Shown: positions 24,728 through 32,992, counted from the stretch's first letter. The stretch is 38,227 nucleotides of DNA from JBEIHX01 sp040381075 (GCA_040381075.1 JBEIHX010000032.1:1-38227); one strand, 5' to 3'. The notes: generated from the sequence alone by a model not told the origin. Made by a program: numbers and translations.

Positions 24728-24744
24728 TCTATCGAAGCGATAGA
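24728..24744. promoter_or_regulatory. perfect inverted repeat, candidate operator of the mmpAB pair
   Basis: TCTATCG-AAG-CGATAGA, 7-bp arms, ends 12 bp before the ATG of the HTH gene, with a further CGATAG half-site at 24748-24753. The surrounding 90 bp is AT-rich compared with the window. Placement fits repression of the operon by its own HTH protein. Confidence 0.55.
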
Positions 24745-24756
24745 GGACGATAGGAC

Positions 24757-25230
24757 ATGGTCGATCAAGCAAAGCCGGAAGCGCTGGCTCGAAAACATCT
24801 GGACGCGGCCTTGAGCCCGTTCCGGGCAATGAGCCCCCAAGCGCGGCCGCCTCGGGGCTGGCTGCGCGCGATCCGCGACGCGTTGGTAATGACAAGCCGA
24901 CAGCTCGCTGCGCGCATGGGGCTGTCACAGCCAACGATCATCGCGCTGGAGAAAAGCGAAGCGGCGGAAACCATCACGCTGCGTTCCCTGCGCGCGGCTG
25001 CCGAAGCGCTCGATTGCCAACTTGTTTATGCGCTCGTTCCTCGCAGCACGCTCGACGAGACCGTGCGGAACCGCGCTCGAGCGATTGCGCAGTCGCAGCT
25101 TGCCCGGATCAACCACACCATGCGGCTCAAGGATCAAGCGTTGACCGAGCCGAATCTTGCCGCCGAAGTCGAGCGGGTCACGCAGGTGATCCTCGCCGGG
25201 CGCCCGAGCCGACTTTGGGAGGCTCCATGA
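24757..25230 (+). CDS. mobile mystery protein A-like HTH regulator
   Basis: This 157-aa protein has a Cro/C1-type helix-turn-helix at about residues 43-70 (MTSRQLAARMGLSQPTIIALEKSEA). SLRAAAEALDCQLVYALVPR and a helical C-terminal half follow. This matches the TIGRFAM 'mobile mystery protein A' family, found with a Fic partner (protein B) in mobile islands and thought to form a toxin-antitoxin-like pair. The stop overlaps the start of the Fic gene (ATGA). It probably represses its own promoter through the dyad just upstream. Confidence 0.88.
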   Translation: MVDQAKPEALARKHLDAALSPFRAMSPQARPPRGWLRAIRDALVMTSRQLAARMGLSQPTIIALEKSEAAETITLRSLRAAAEALDCQLVYALVPRSTLDETVRNRARAIAQSQLARINHTMRLKDQALTEPNLAAEVERVTQVILAGRPSRLWEAP

Positions 25231-25817
25231 GCGATCCGCTGTTCGATAGGGACGACAAAGCCGCAACGCCGCTGGAGCCGGATGAGCGCAGTCAGGTGAT
25301 TCCGACCTACGTCACGACGCGGGCGCAGCTGAACGAAGCCGAGCAGATCGGCATCACGAATGCCGATCAATGGGCGTTTGCTCGAACGCGCGACGTGCTG
25401 AGCGAAAGCTTCCTGCTCAATCTGCACAAGCGCATGTTCGGCACGGTGTGGAAGTGGGCCGGCGATTTGCGAACGACAGAACGCAATATCGGCGTCCCGG
25501 CATTCAAGATCGGCGTCGAGCTTCGCGCGCTCCTCGACGATGTGCGCTCCTGGATTGAGCACGCGACCTATCCGCCGGACGAGATCGCGGTGCGCTTCCA
25601 CCACAAGCTCGTGTGGATCCACCCTTTCGCTCACGGCAATGGGCGGCATGCGCGCATGGCGGCGGACCTCTTGGCCGTCGCGCTTGGCCGCCCGCGCTTC
25701 ACCTGGGGAAGCGCCAATCTCGTGGAGCCGGCGGCGACACGCGCACAGTACGTCGCGGCGCTCCGAGCGGCGGACCGGCATGATCTCGCGCCGCTGATCG
25801 CTTTTGCTCGCTCTTGA
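25227..25817 (+). CDS. mobile mystery protein B-like Fic-domain protein
   Basis: This 196-aa Fic-fold protein has an intact Fic active-site loop: HPFAHGNGRHAR at residues 132-143, containing the catalytic histidine, the phosphate-anchoring glycines and both arginines. It could therefore be an active AMP-transferase (or other nucleotidyl/phosphate transferase). A preceding segment (KRMFGTVWKWAGDLRTTERNIGV) is typical of Fic proteins. I did not find a clear inhibitory [S/T]xxxE[G/N] helix in it, so inhibition would have to come from the partner. It is translationally coupled to the HTH gene. Confidence 0.88.
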   Translation: MSDPLFDRDDKAATPLEPDERSQVIPTYVTTRAQLNEAEQIGITNADQWAFARTRDVLSESFLLNLHKRMFGTVWKWAGDLRTTERNIGVPAFKIGVELRALLDDVRSWIEHATYPPDEIAVRFHHKLVWIHPFAHGNGRHARMAADLLAVALGRPRFTWGSANLVEPAATRAQYVAALRAADRHDLAPLIAFARS

Positions 25818-25886
25818 AAAATGGTCACTGCTGACGCCGCGACCCATTTGATTGGGGGCGTTGCGCGGTAGAGCCACTGAGGCGCG

Positions 25887-27166
25887 CTATCGGTCTACAC
25901 CTCGAGAGACGTTCGGGGTGACGGCTTTCGCGAGTTGAGCCTGCCGTCCCGCAGTGCGCTCCACCATTCGACGTTTTCGCACGTCGAGATGCAGCTCCAT
26001 CGTTCGCAGTCGTTCGTGCCAGTCCGGAGAGAAGGCCAGCACCCCGCGCTTCGTTTCCGCCGCCAGCCCTGGCAGAGCGAGCTCCTGCGCCCGCGCCTTG
26101 AGCGCCTGCGTCAGCGCGACATCACCGTTTGGGGCCTCGAGCCCGCTCAAACGCACCCGACCGTCTTCCGGGACCTGGGCCTGCAGACTCCGGTCGAGGC
26201 GCGTTGGGGCGTGTCGAGTGATTTCGTTCTCGAGCGCCAGGCGCCCGTCGGCGGGGCTGCGCGGGCCAAGCCATTCGGTGGCGATGTCGCGGGCGATGTC
26301 TCGCATCCCGAATTTCACGAAGTCCCGCGGCAGCACCAGGTCCTGGCCGTTCGCGCGTCGACCGCGCACGATCAGGTGGGTGTGCGGATTGTCGGTGTCG
26401 TGGTGGTCGACGGCGATCCATTGCAAGCGGGCGCCGAGCTGCGCCTCGGCGCGGGCCATCACCTCGCGCGTGCAGGCAGGGGGTCGGTGATGCGCTCACC
26501 GCGCTCGGCCGCAAGGATGATCCGGAAGTGGCGCTTGTCGCGGGCCGCCCAATCCGCCGTGCGCGCCGCGCCGTCCACGCCTTCGTCCCGAGCGTCATAG
26601 AACGGCGAGGGGCCGTCCTCGCTGCGAGACAGGTAAGCCGTAGGGGCGCGGCTCTGATCTTGATTGGCGCGTCTGTCTTCGGCGCGATCGACGCCTCGAT
26701 CCAGCCCGTCGCCCTGCGCTGGTGCGTCAGGCTCATCGCGACCCGCGGCGTCGCGAGCAACATGGAACGCGTGCGCATTGAGCGCGCCGCCCCCACCGCC
26801 GCCGTGGTTGAAGCAGTGGATCTTGGTGATGGCTCGCTGCCGGGCATCGAACGCCATGGCCTCGTTGCCAAAGCTCCTCCCGGCTGAGCGCTCCTTCGCC
26901 AGTCGTTTCTCGAACTGCCGGGAGAGGTCGCCCGACTTGGGGCCCTTGCCCATCGGTCCGCCTTTGGCGGTTCCGAACCGGCCCTCGAGCACGTCATCGC
27001 TAGCGATGGGACGCGAGATCGCACCCGTCGAGGACGCGCGCGGTGGTGACGAAATCAGGCGGTCCAGGCTTGTCGGCATCGTCCGGCTTCGTCCTTGTTC
27101 GCTCGACGGGCGAGCCGCCGACGCGCCCGATCCAGCTTTTCGCCCCAGGATTGACAGGGGCATCAT
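25887..27166 (-). pseudogene. conjugative relaxase of the DUF3363/RlxS-like type, frameshifted and 3'-truncated
   Basis: Two frames together spell one relaxase. The 5' part (to about 26480) has QRAITKIHCFNHGGGGGG, AYLSRSEDG, and FYDARDEGVDG...RHFRIILAAERGE. The 3' part (from about 26490) has TREVMARAEAQLGARLQWIAVDHHDTDNPHTHL, the histidine metal-binding motif of the nickase (H-D-x-D-x-P-H-x-H), then the linker to the C-terminal domain. The frame changes at a run of five G at 26479-26483. The protein also ends early (KAVTPNVSRGVDR), lacking most of the C-terminal DUF3363 region. The start is uncertain: ATG at 27166 or 27079. It sits next to tRNA-Arg. Confidence 0.75.
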
Positions 27167-27216
27167 GGGGGCAATCTTCACAAGCCGCGGAAAAAGGTCA
27201 CGAAAACAACGCCATA

Positions 27217-27293
27217 TGGCGGCCCCGAGAGGACTCGAACCTCCGACCAACGGTTTAGGAAACCGCTGCTCTATCCTGCTGAGCTACGGGGCC
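27217..27293 (-). tRNA. tRNA-Arg (anticodon CCU)
   Basis: The minus strand folds as a complete tRNA. The acceptor GGCCCCG pairs with CGGGGCC, the D-arm GCTC..GAGC is present, and the anticodon arm has a seven-base loop TTCCTAA giving anticodon CCT. The T-arm is GGAGGTTCGAATCCTC, and CCA is encoded (TGG at 27217-27219 on the plus strand). Its 3' end faces the decayed mobile island, the usual side for tRNA-targeting integrases. Confidence 0.95.
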
Positions 27294-27354
27294 GCATCCG
27301 CGCAAGTTTAGTCAAAGCCGGACCCGATGGGTAGGGGCGTCGTGGCGAACCTGC

Positions 27355-28506
27355 TCACCCACCGACGCGCAGGCCATGCCCCGCCATATGCGCGCTCATG
27401 GCAGCGCGCGCCCGCGCGCCACGCGTCACGCTGAGGGCGTCCTCATAGAGGTCATCCCAAAGAACGCTCGCCTTGCGCGCGCAGAACAGCCGCTCGGCAG
27501 TGTCGCGCGCGCCGGCGCGCAGCCGGCTCAACGCGCCCGTGTCGCCGATCAGCGGCGCGAGCCGGGCAAGCGTCGTTTCGGCCAGGCGCTCGACTTCGTC
27601 GCGATAGACCCGCTCAAAGGCGGGCGTGGATTTGTCGTCATGGATGTGGACCCACTCCCTCAGCTCATCCACCGCCAAAGGCGTGACGATGCCATTGACG
27701 CCGTCCATCACGAACTCACCAAGCGCTCCCTGCGGCGTCACGATCACCGGTGTCGCGTTGGCCATTGATTCCACCACCGACCAACCGAACGTGTCGGACA
27801 GCGTGGTGAGGAGCGTGAAGTCTGCGCGCCGCAGCAGCGCCAGAACCTCCGCATTCTGCGCGCCGCGAATGAAGGTGACATTGGGTGCGTCCAACAGGGC
27901 GGTGTAGGGATCAAAGAAACCGGGCCGCGACGGATCGCTCCAAACTCCTTTGCCGGTCTCAAGCCTGGACACGATCGTCACATGGATCGGCGCCCCCTGG
28001 CGGCGCGCGAGTTCAGCAAGACGCACGCCGACCGCCCCTCCCTTGCGCCCGAAATGGGCGCCGACAAAGGCGACGTGCAGCTCCGCCCGCGACGGCCCGC
28101 GCCCCTCCTCAATCGCTTCCAGCGGCGGCAGATCGAAGTTGGGATCAAATACGCAAAGCTTGCTGCGCAGCGTCGCAAGATGATGAGAGCCGGCGTGCTG
28201 GGTCTCGAAGATCCGAGCTGCGGCATGGCTTGAAGCCACAATCGCACGGCACCGGTCGGACGCCAGAAGACGGCGCAGGCCAGACGCCATGGCGTCAGTA
28301 TTCGACCACCAGTAGCGTGGCAGATGCGATTCAAACCCGACCACGAAGGGCGTCGGTCCGAGGGGGATGCGATTGTAGGCGTGCACCAGATCGCCCTTGA
28401 GCGACGGCGCCAGAAGCGTGACCGCCTCGATCCGTTTCCAGATCTGATGGGTCGGCAGCAGCGGCGCAAAGACCACATCGTGCCGGCTGTGGCGCGGCGT
28501 GTTCAT
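27355..28506 (-). CDS. GT4-like glycosyltransferase
   Basis: This 383-aa protein has a GT-B-type, family-4-like C-terminal half: LHVAFVGAHFGRKGG, IRGAQNAEVLALLRRADFTLLTTLSDTFGWSVVESMANATPVIVTPQGALGEFV (conserved acidic residues of the nucleotide-sugar site, E-x7-E-like), and a PEEL-like helix region. The N-terminal half (LVHAYNRIPLGPTPFVVGFESHLP) is the acceptor domain. Donor and acceptor are not predictable. The start MNTPRHSRHDV at 28506 was chosen because the open frame farther upstream runs antisense through tRNA-Cys. No polysaccharide genes are adjacent. Confidence 0.78.
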   Translation of the reverse strand: MNTPRHSRHDVVFAPLLPTHQIWKRIEAVTLLAPSLKGDLVHAYNRIPLGPTPFVVGFESHLPRYWWSNTDAMASGLRRLLASDRCRAIVASSHAAARIFETQHAGSHHLATLRSKLCVFDPNFDLPPLEAIEEGRGPSRAELHVAFVGAHFGRKGGAVGVRLAELARRQGAPIHVTIVSRLETGKGVWSDPSRPGFFDPYTALLDAPNVTFIRGAQNAEVLALLRRADFTLLTTLSDTFGWSVVESMANATPVIVTPQGALGEFVMDGVNGIVTPLAVDELREWVHIHDDKSTPAFERVYRDEVERLAETTLARLAPLIGDTGALSRLRAGARDTAERLFCARKASVLWDDLYEDALSVTRGARARAAMSAHMAGHGLRVGG

Positions 28507-28641
28507 GCGCGCGGAATATCTGTCCTGCCCGACCCGTACGGTCAGCCGGCGCGCGGCGGGCTCGGGGCGACTGTCCTTGGGGGCGGCGAATGGCGGCGCA
28601 TGGCTGCAGACAGTGTGCGTCAACACCAGGATTGGCGCCAC

Positions 28642-28674
28642 CCCCAAGCGCCCCCCAAGCGCCCCCAAAGCGCC
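28642..28674. repeat. 11-bp tandem repeat, 3 units
   Basis: ccccaagcgcc twice exactly and cccaaagcgcc once, in the 297-bp gap between the glycosyltransferase start and tRNA-Cys. Nothing else is recognised in this gap. Confidence 0.85.
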
Positions 28675-28803
28675 TTCACCGAAAGGGTGCGTGGCGTGGT
28701 GCGCCCGTTTGAGGGGGGGCCTGGGCTTCGCCCCCGGGATACTGCAAAACTGGAACAGTTTCCCAAACGCTTCGTCAGGCTGTCCTGGTCTATCCTTCAG
28801 CGT

Positions 28804-28877
28804 GGCCCGGTGGCGGAGCGGCGACGCAAGGGATCGCAAGTCCCTCAACCTAGGTTCAAGTCCTGGCCGGGCCTCCA
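28804..28877 (+). tRNA. tRNA-Cys (anticodon GCA) with C33
   Basis: The acceptor stem GGCCCGG/CCGGGCC is perfect, the discriminator is T (U73, a tRNA-Cys identity base) and CCA is encoded. The D-arm has a 3-bp stem GCG/CGC. The anticodon stem is AGGGA/TCCCT with the seven-base loop TCGCAAG, which puts GCA at 34-36. The T-arm is CTAGG-TTCAAGT-CCTGG. The loop has C at position 33, where U is almost universal. Confidence 0.88.
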
Positions 28878-28939
28878 TGTCTCCCTGGCAAAGCTGATCC
28901 GGCGCGCCCGCGACCCGCAGATGCGGGGCTGGCCCGCTT

Positions 28940-29365
28940 TCACCTGAGCGCCTGACCAGCGGCGGCGAAAGCCCTGCGCGCCCTGTCCGCAGCGGCGCCC
29001 AGCGCGTCCGCATCATAGGCCTCCGGCGCATGGCCAAAGGGCGCGGCTGGCCAAAATGCATCATCGCGCCGACGTCCGACCACATGAATGTGAAGCTGGG
29101 CGACCACTGCGCCGAGGCTCGCGACATTCAGTTTTTCCGTCGCCGCCATTGCGCGGACGGCCTGCGCAGCGGCGCGCACTTCGGCCATCAGGGTGGTGTC
29201 GGCGTCGGCGGAAAGGTCGTCCAGGTCCCTCAGATCCGCCTGCCTCGGCACCAGGACAAGCCACGGCAGTCGGCGCTCATTGCGCAGGATCACCCGGCAC
29301 AGGGCGAGATCGCCCAGCACCGGACCATCCGCCGCGAGGCGCGGATCGAGGACGAAGCCCGTCAC
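28940..29365 (-). CDS. HIT-family nucleotide-binding protein
   Basis: This 141-aa histidine-triad protein has the motif QLHIHVVGRRRDD at about residues 92-104, which provides the conserved H-x-H-x-x catalytic core of HIT hydrolases and transferases. Upstream are CRVILRNERRLPWLVLVPR and ADADTTLMAEVRAAAQAV, typical of the bacterial HIT/HinT-like group. A nucleoside-phosphoramidate or dinucleotide substrate is likely but unproven. It is translationally coupled to the upstream CitE-like gene (ATGA overlap). Confidence 0.85.
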   Translation of the reverse strand: MTGFVLDPRLAADGPVLGDLALCRVILRNERRLPWLVLVPRQADLRDLDDLSADADTTLMAEVRAAAQAVRAMAATEKLNVASLGAVVAQLHIHVVGRRRDDAFWPAAPFGHAPEAYDADALGAAADRARRAFAAAGQALR

Positions 29366-30243
29366 GATGCAGCGCCGATCATGTCGGCGATGGCGACCAG
29401 CCTGCGCGCGATCTCCAGGTGCAGGAGCTCTGTCATTCTCCCCTCAACCTTCAGCACGCCCTGGCCCGCGTTCGCGGGATCGGCGAAGGCGGCGATGACT
29501 GCACGCGCGTAGCGCACGTCCTCGGCAGGCGGGGCAAAAATCGCATTGGCCGCATCGACCTGACCCGGATGGATCAACGTCTTGCCGTCAAAGCCGAGTT
29601 CGACGCCCTGGCGACAGGCCGCTTCGAAGCCGTCCTGGTCCTGGATGTCGTTGAAGACGCCGTCGATGACGGCGAGGCCATAGGCGCGCGCCGCCGTCAC
29701 CGACAACGCCAGCGCCGGCAGGAATGCGGCGCGGCCAGGCAGTTGGCGCGCCTGCATTTCCTTGGCGAGATCGTTCGTGCCCATCACGAAGGCGGCGAGC
29801 CGCGTGGTCTCAGCCGCCGCTGCGATCTCGGCGATCCTCAGGACCGCTTTCGGCGTCTCGACCATCGCCCACAGGGCTATGTCGGCCCCGGCGGCGCCGC
29901 GCGTCAGCGCGGCGTCGGCCGCAGCAATATCGGCTGCGCTCTCGGGCTTTGGCGCCAGGATGGCGTGGGGGCGGGCCGCAGCGGCGGCGACGAGGTCGTC
30001 TGCGCCCCAGGGCGTCGACAGCGAATTGATGCGCACAACAATCTCGCGACCCCCATAGCCCCCCCCGGCGAGCGCGGCCACGACATTGGCGCGCGCCTGT
30101 GCCGTCGCCTCCGGCGCCACGGCGTCTTCAAGGTCGAAGATCAACGTATCCGCCGGCAGGGAGCGCGCCTTGTCCAGGGCCTTCACATTGGCGCCGGGCA
30201 TGTAAAGGACGCTGCGGCGCGGGCGGGCATGGGCGGCGGGCAT
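29362..30243 (-). CDS. HpcH/HpaI/CitE-family CoA ester lyase
   Basis: This 293-aa TIM-barrel lyase belongs to the citrate-lyase beta / malyl-CoA lyase group. It has RRSVLYMPGANVKALDKARSLPADTLIFDLEDAV with the metal-binding glutamate and aspartate, IVVRINSLSTPWGADDL, ALWAMVETPKAVLRIAEIA (second metal-binding glutamate) and GFDGKTLIHPGQVDAANAIF. Similar alphaproteobacterial proteins act on L-malyl-CoA, beta-methylmalyl-CoA or citramalyl-CoA; the exact substrate is open. It is coupled to the HIT gene. A 12-bp repeat array lies 111 bp upstream. Confidence 0.88.
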   Translation of the reverse strand: MPAAHARPRRSVLYMPGANVKALDKARSLPADTLIFDLEDAVAPEATAQARANVVAALAGGGYGGREIVVRINSLSTPWGADDLVAAAAARPHAILAPKPESAADIAAADAALTRGAAGADIALWAMVETPKAVLRIAEIAAAAETTRLAAFVMGTNDLAKEMQARQLPGRAAFLPALALSVTAARAYGLAVIDGVFNDIQDQDGFEAACRQGVELGFDGKTLIHPGQVDAANAIFAPPAEDVRYARAVIAAFADPANAGQGVLKVEGRMTELLHLEIARRLVAIADMIGAAS

Positions 30244-30353
30244 GGCGGTCTCCGGGCGCAGGACAGTTGGACGGCCTTGCTAGCGGCGCGCCGTGATCGG
30301 GTAAAGTCGCCGTGCGGGCGTGCGGGCTTCAGCAACGCCCCGCCCACCGTCCC

Positions 30354-30413
30354 GCGAACCTCCCAGCCAACCTCCCTGCCAACCCGCCTGCCGAACTCCT
30401 TCCCGACCGTCCA
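30354..30413. repeat. 12-bp degenerate tandem repeat, 5 units
   Basis: Units gcgaacctccca, gccaacctccct, gccaacccgcct, gccgaactcctt and cccgaccgtcca are contiguous in the divergent region (30244-30498) between the CitE-like and pyridoxal kinase genes. Confidence 0.8.
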
Positions 30414-30498
30414 TCCGTGCACAGTGATCGCGGGACAGGGGGGCCGTGCGGCTGCAACGCCCCTGCTGCAATCGCGCCGGGCGCGCTAGGATCGCGCC

Positions 30499-31347
30499 AT
30501 GCTGAGCGTCATCGTGTTCTCTTCCTATGTGGCGGCGAGCCGGGTCGGCGGACAGGCCGCCTCGCTCGCCCTGGCGCGCCGCGGCGTGGAGCCGCTGCTT
30601 TTTCCGACAACCCTGTTCGGGCGCCACCCCGGCCACGGGCCGCCAGGCGGCGCGCCGGTCCCGACCGGGACCCTCGCCGCGATGGTGCAGGGCGCCGGCG
30701 AGCAGGGCGCCTTTGCGGGCGCGCAGGGCGTTCTCACAGGCTACTTCGCCGAACCTGGACAGGTCGCCGTCGCAGCCGACGCCATCGACCGCGTGCGGGC
30801 CGCCCATCCGCGGGCGACGATCCTGGTCGACCCCATCCTGGGCGACGACGCGCAAGCCTATGTGCCGGCGTCCGTGGCCCGCCTGGTGGCGCGCGATCTG
30901 GTTCCGCGCGCCAGCATCCTGACGCCAAATCTGACCGAGCTCTGCCTTCTGACGGGCCTCGCCTATCCGCACGAGGAGACGCTGTCTCCCGAAACCATGG
31001 CGCAGCTGGTGGACGCTGCGCGCAGCCTGCCGGCGCCGGCGCTCGTCACGTCCATCCCCCTCGGGGAAAAGATCGGCGTGCTTATGGTGCTGCCGTTCGA
31101 GGCGACGCTGATCGCCCACCGCCGGCTGCCATTCGTCCCGCATGGAGCAGGCGACGTTCTCGCCGCCATCGTGCTCGCCGAGCTGCTGGCCGGCGCCGAG
31201 CCGACCGAGGCGGGAGAGGCGGGCGTGCGCGTGGTCGGCGATCTTGCCGCACGGGCGGCCGCCATGGATCACCCCGACCTGCCCATCGCCGCCTGCCCGG
31301 ACTGCATCGACGACCCCGCAACGCAGGTCGTGCGCATCGAGGTCTGA
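30499..31347 (+). CDS. pdxY: pyridoxal kinase
   Basis: This 282-aa enzyme of the ribokinase superfamily phosphorylates pyridoxal in the vitamin B6 salvage pathway. The sequence begins with VIVFSSYVAASRVGGQAAS (substrate pocket) and contains VLTGYFAEPGQV, ILVDPILGDD, ILTPNLTELCLLTG and the catalytic loop HGAGDVLAAIVLAELL (GAGD in place of the more usual GTGD). Length fits PdxY/PdxK. It stands alone, convergent with ahcY. Confidence 0.88.
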   Translation: MLSVIVFSSYVAASRVGGQAASLALARRGVEPLLFPTTLFGRHPGHGPPGGAPVPTGTLAAMVQGAGEQGAFAGAQGVLTGYFAEPGQVAVAADAIDRVRAAHPRATILVDPILGDDAQAYVPASVARLVARDLVPRASILTPNLTELCLLTGLAYPHEETLSPETMAQLVDAARSLPAPALVTSIPLGEKIGVLMVLPFEATLIAHRRLPFVPHGAGDVLAAIVLAELLAGAEPTEAGEAGVRVVGDLAARAAAMDHPDLPIAACPDCIDDPATQVVRIEV

Positions 31348-31381
31348 CGCCGCGACGGGCCCCGCCCCCCCAGCACGGCCT

Positions 31382-31409
31382 TCTCAATAGCGCCGTCTCA
31401 ATAGCGGTA
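31382..31409. repeat. 14-bp duplication at the ahcY stop codon
   Basis: The sequence tctcaatagcg occurs twice 14 bp apart; the inner copy contains the ahcY TGA stop and last codons, the outer copy lies just downstream of it. Confidence 0.8.
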
Positions 31410-32813
31410 GTGGTCTGCCTTGAATGGCCCCTGCTGCGACACGCCGATATACTCGGCCTGGTCCGGGCGCAGCCTTGAAAGCTTCGCGCCGACCTTGTCG
31501 AGGTGCAGCAAGGCCACCTTCTCATCGAGATGCTTGGGCAGCGTGTACACCTTGTTCTCGTACCTTGCGTGATTGGTCCAGAGCTCGATCTGGGCGAGCG
31601 TCTGATTTGTGAAACTGGCGCTCATGACGAAACTCGGATGACCCATGGCGTTGCCAAGGTTCACGAGGCGGCCTTCCGACAGAAGAATGATCTTGCGGTC
31701 CGGCGCCATTTCGATCTGGTCAACCTGCGGCTTGATATTCGTCCACCTGTAATTCTTCAGGGCGGAGACCTGGATCTCATTGTCGAAGTGCCCGATGTTG
31801 CACACGATCGCATTGTGCTTCATCGCCCGCATATGCTCGATGGTGATGACATCCTTGTTCCCGGTTGCGGTGACGAAGATGTCGGCCTTTGGCGCAGCAT
31901 CCTCCATCGTGACGACCTCGTAGCCCTCCATCGCAGCCTGCAGCGCGCAGATCGGATCGATCTCGCTCACCATCACGCGGCAACCGGCCTGGCGCAGCGA
32001 CGCGGCCGACCCCTTGCCGACATCGCCGTACCCGGCGACCATGGCGATCTTGCCAGCCATCATCACGTCGGTCCCGCGCCGGATGCCGTCCACCAGGCTC
32101 TCGCGACAGCCGTAGAGATTGTCGAACTTCGACTTCGTGACGCTGTCGTTCACGTTGATCGCCGGGAAGAGCAGCTTGCCGTCCTTCGCCATGGTGTAGA
32201 GACGGTGCACGCCGGTCGTCGTCTCCTCGGACACGCCTTTGATGTTGCGCGCGATCTCGGCGAAATAGCCCGGCGGTTTTGCGGCCAGGGTCCGCTTGAT
32301 CAGGGCAAAGAAGATTTCCTCTTCCTCCGAGCCTGGCTTTTCGAGGAACGCCGTATCGCCGTTCTCTGCGCGCAGGCCCATGTGGACGAACATCGTCGCA
32401 TCGCCGCCGTCATCAAGGATCATGTTCGGCGTCGTCGCGCCTGCAGGGTTCGCGTGCCAGTCAAACAGGCGTGCGGTGTAGTCCCAGTATTCTTCGAGCG
32501 TCTCGCCCTTCACGGCGAATACGGGGATGCCGCGCGCTGCGATCGCCGCGGCGGCGTGGTCCTGTGTCGAATAGATGTTGCAGCTGACCCAGCGGATATC
32601 AGCGCCAAGGGCCGCCAGCGTCTCGATCAGCACGGCGGTCTGGATCGTCATGTGCAGGGAGCCGGCGATGCGTGCGCCCTTCAGGGGCTGCGAGGGACCG
32701 TACTCTGCCCGGGTGGCCATCAGACCCGGCATTTCCGTTTCGGCGATCGCGATTTCCTTGCGCCCGAACTCGGCGAGCCCGATGTCGGCGACGATGTATT
32801 CCTGCATGGTCAT
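31398..32813 (-). CDS. ahcY: S-adenosyl-L-homocysteine hydrolase
   Basis: This enzyme splits S-adenosylhomocysteine to adenosine and homocysteine, removing the inhibitory product of methylations. The 471-aa sequence has the substrate domain (GSLHMTIQTAVLIETL, VSCNIYSTQDHAAAAI, DDGGDATMFVH), the NAD-binding loop AMVAGYGDVGKGSAASL, SEIDPICALQA, NIGHFDNEIQ, GHPSFVMSASFTNQ and the C-terminal KADHYRY with the lysine-tyrosine pair that completes the neighbouring active site. The start at 32813 has GAGGA upstream; another ATG two codons downstream is possible. A 22-bp palindrome 112 bp upstream suggests control by an ArsR-type repressor. Confidence 0.97.
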   Translation of the reverse strand: MTMQEYIVADIGLAEFGRKEIAIAETEMPGLMATRAEYGPSQPLKGARIAGSLHMTIQTAVLIETLAALGADIRWVSCNIYSTQDHAAAAIAARGIPVFAVKGETLEEYWDYTARLFDWHANPAGATTPNMILDDGGDATMFVHMGLRAENGDTAFLEKPGSEEEEIFFALIKRTLAAKPPGYFAEIARNIKGVSEETTTGVHRLYTMAKDGKLLFPAINVNDSVTKSKFDNLYGCRESLVDGIRRGTDVMMAGKIAMVAGYGDVGKGSAASLRQAGCRVMVSEIDPICALQAAMEGYEVVTMEDAAPKADIFVTATGNKDVITIEHMRAMKHNAIVCNIGHFDNEIQVSALKNYRWTNIKPQVDQIEMAPDRKIILLSEGRLVNLGNAMGHPSFVMSASFTNQTLAQIELWTNHARYENKVYTLPKHLDEKVALLHLDKVGAKLSRLRPDQAEYIGVSQQGPFKADHYRY

Positions 32814-32924
32814 GGGAGTCCTCAAACCGGGAAGGGGCCCACAGGCCATGGCCCCGGGCGCGCGACGCCGGGACACGACGTCATCGCCGCCCTCCTACAT
32901 CGCTCGCCCGTCGGGTGCAACAGG

Positions 32925-32946
32925 CATATAAAGATATCTTTAAATG
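32925..32946. promoter_or_regulatory. 22-bp palindrome upstream of ahcY, SahR-like operator
   Basis: CATATAAAGATATCTTTAAATG is palindromic except at one base pair and is strikingly AT-rich. It resembles, from memory, the binding motif of SahR, the ArsR-family regulator that senses S-adenosylhomocysteine and controls ahcY and methionine-cycle genes in Proteobacteria. It lies between ahcY and gapR, both transcribed leftward. No sahR gene is in the window. Confidence 0.65.
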
Positions 32947-32992
32947 TCCCGCCGGACAGGCGTCCGCCCGGTGAGTATTCGCCCCGGCCTGC

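Noticed and set aside
27217..27293. att site duplication of the tRNA-Arg 3' end bounding the island
   Set aside because: I looked for the tRNA 3' segment near 22.4-23.0 kb and elsewhere and saw no copy; the left boundary stays undefined.
25935..27311. Plus-strand frames antisense to the relaxase
   Set aside because: The minus strand shows the relaxase histidine motif and flanking conserved segments; plus frames have no homology.
32814..32924. SAM- or SAH-binding riboswitch in the ahcY leader
   Set aside because: I could not find a recognisable riboswitch core in the leader; the DNA palindrome explains regulation better.
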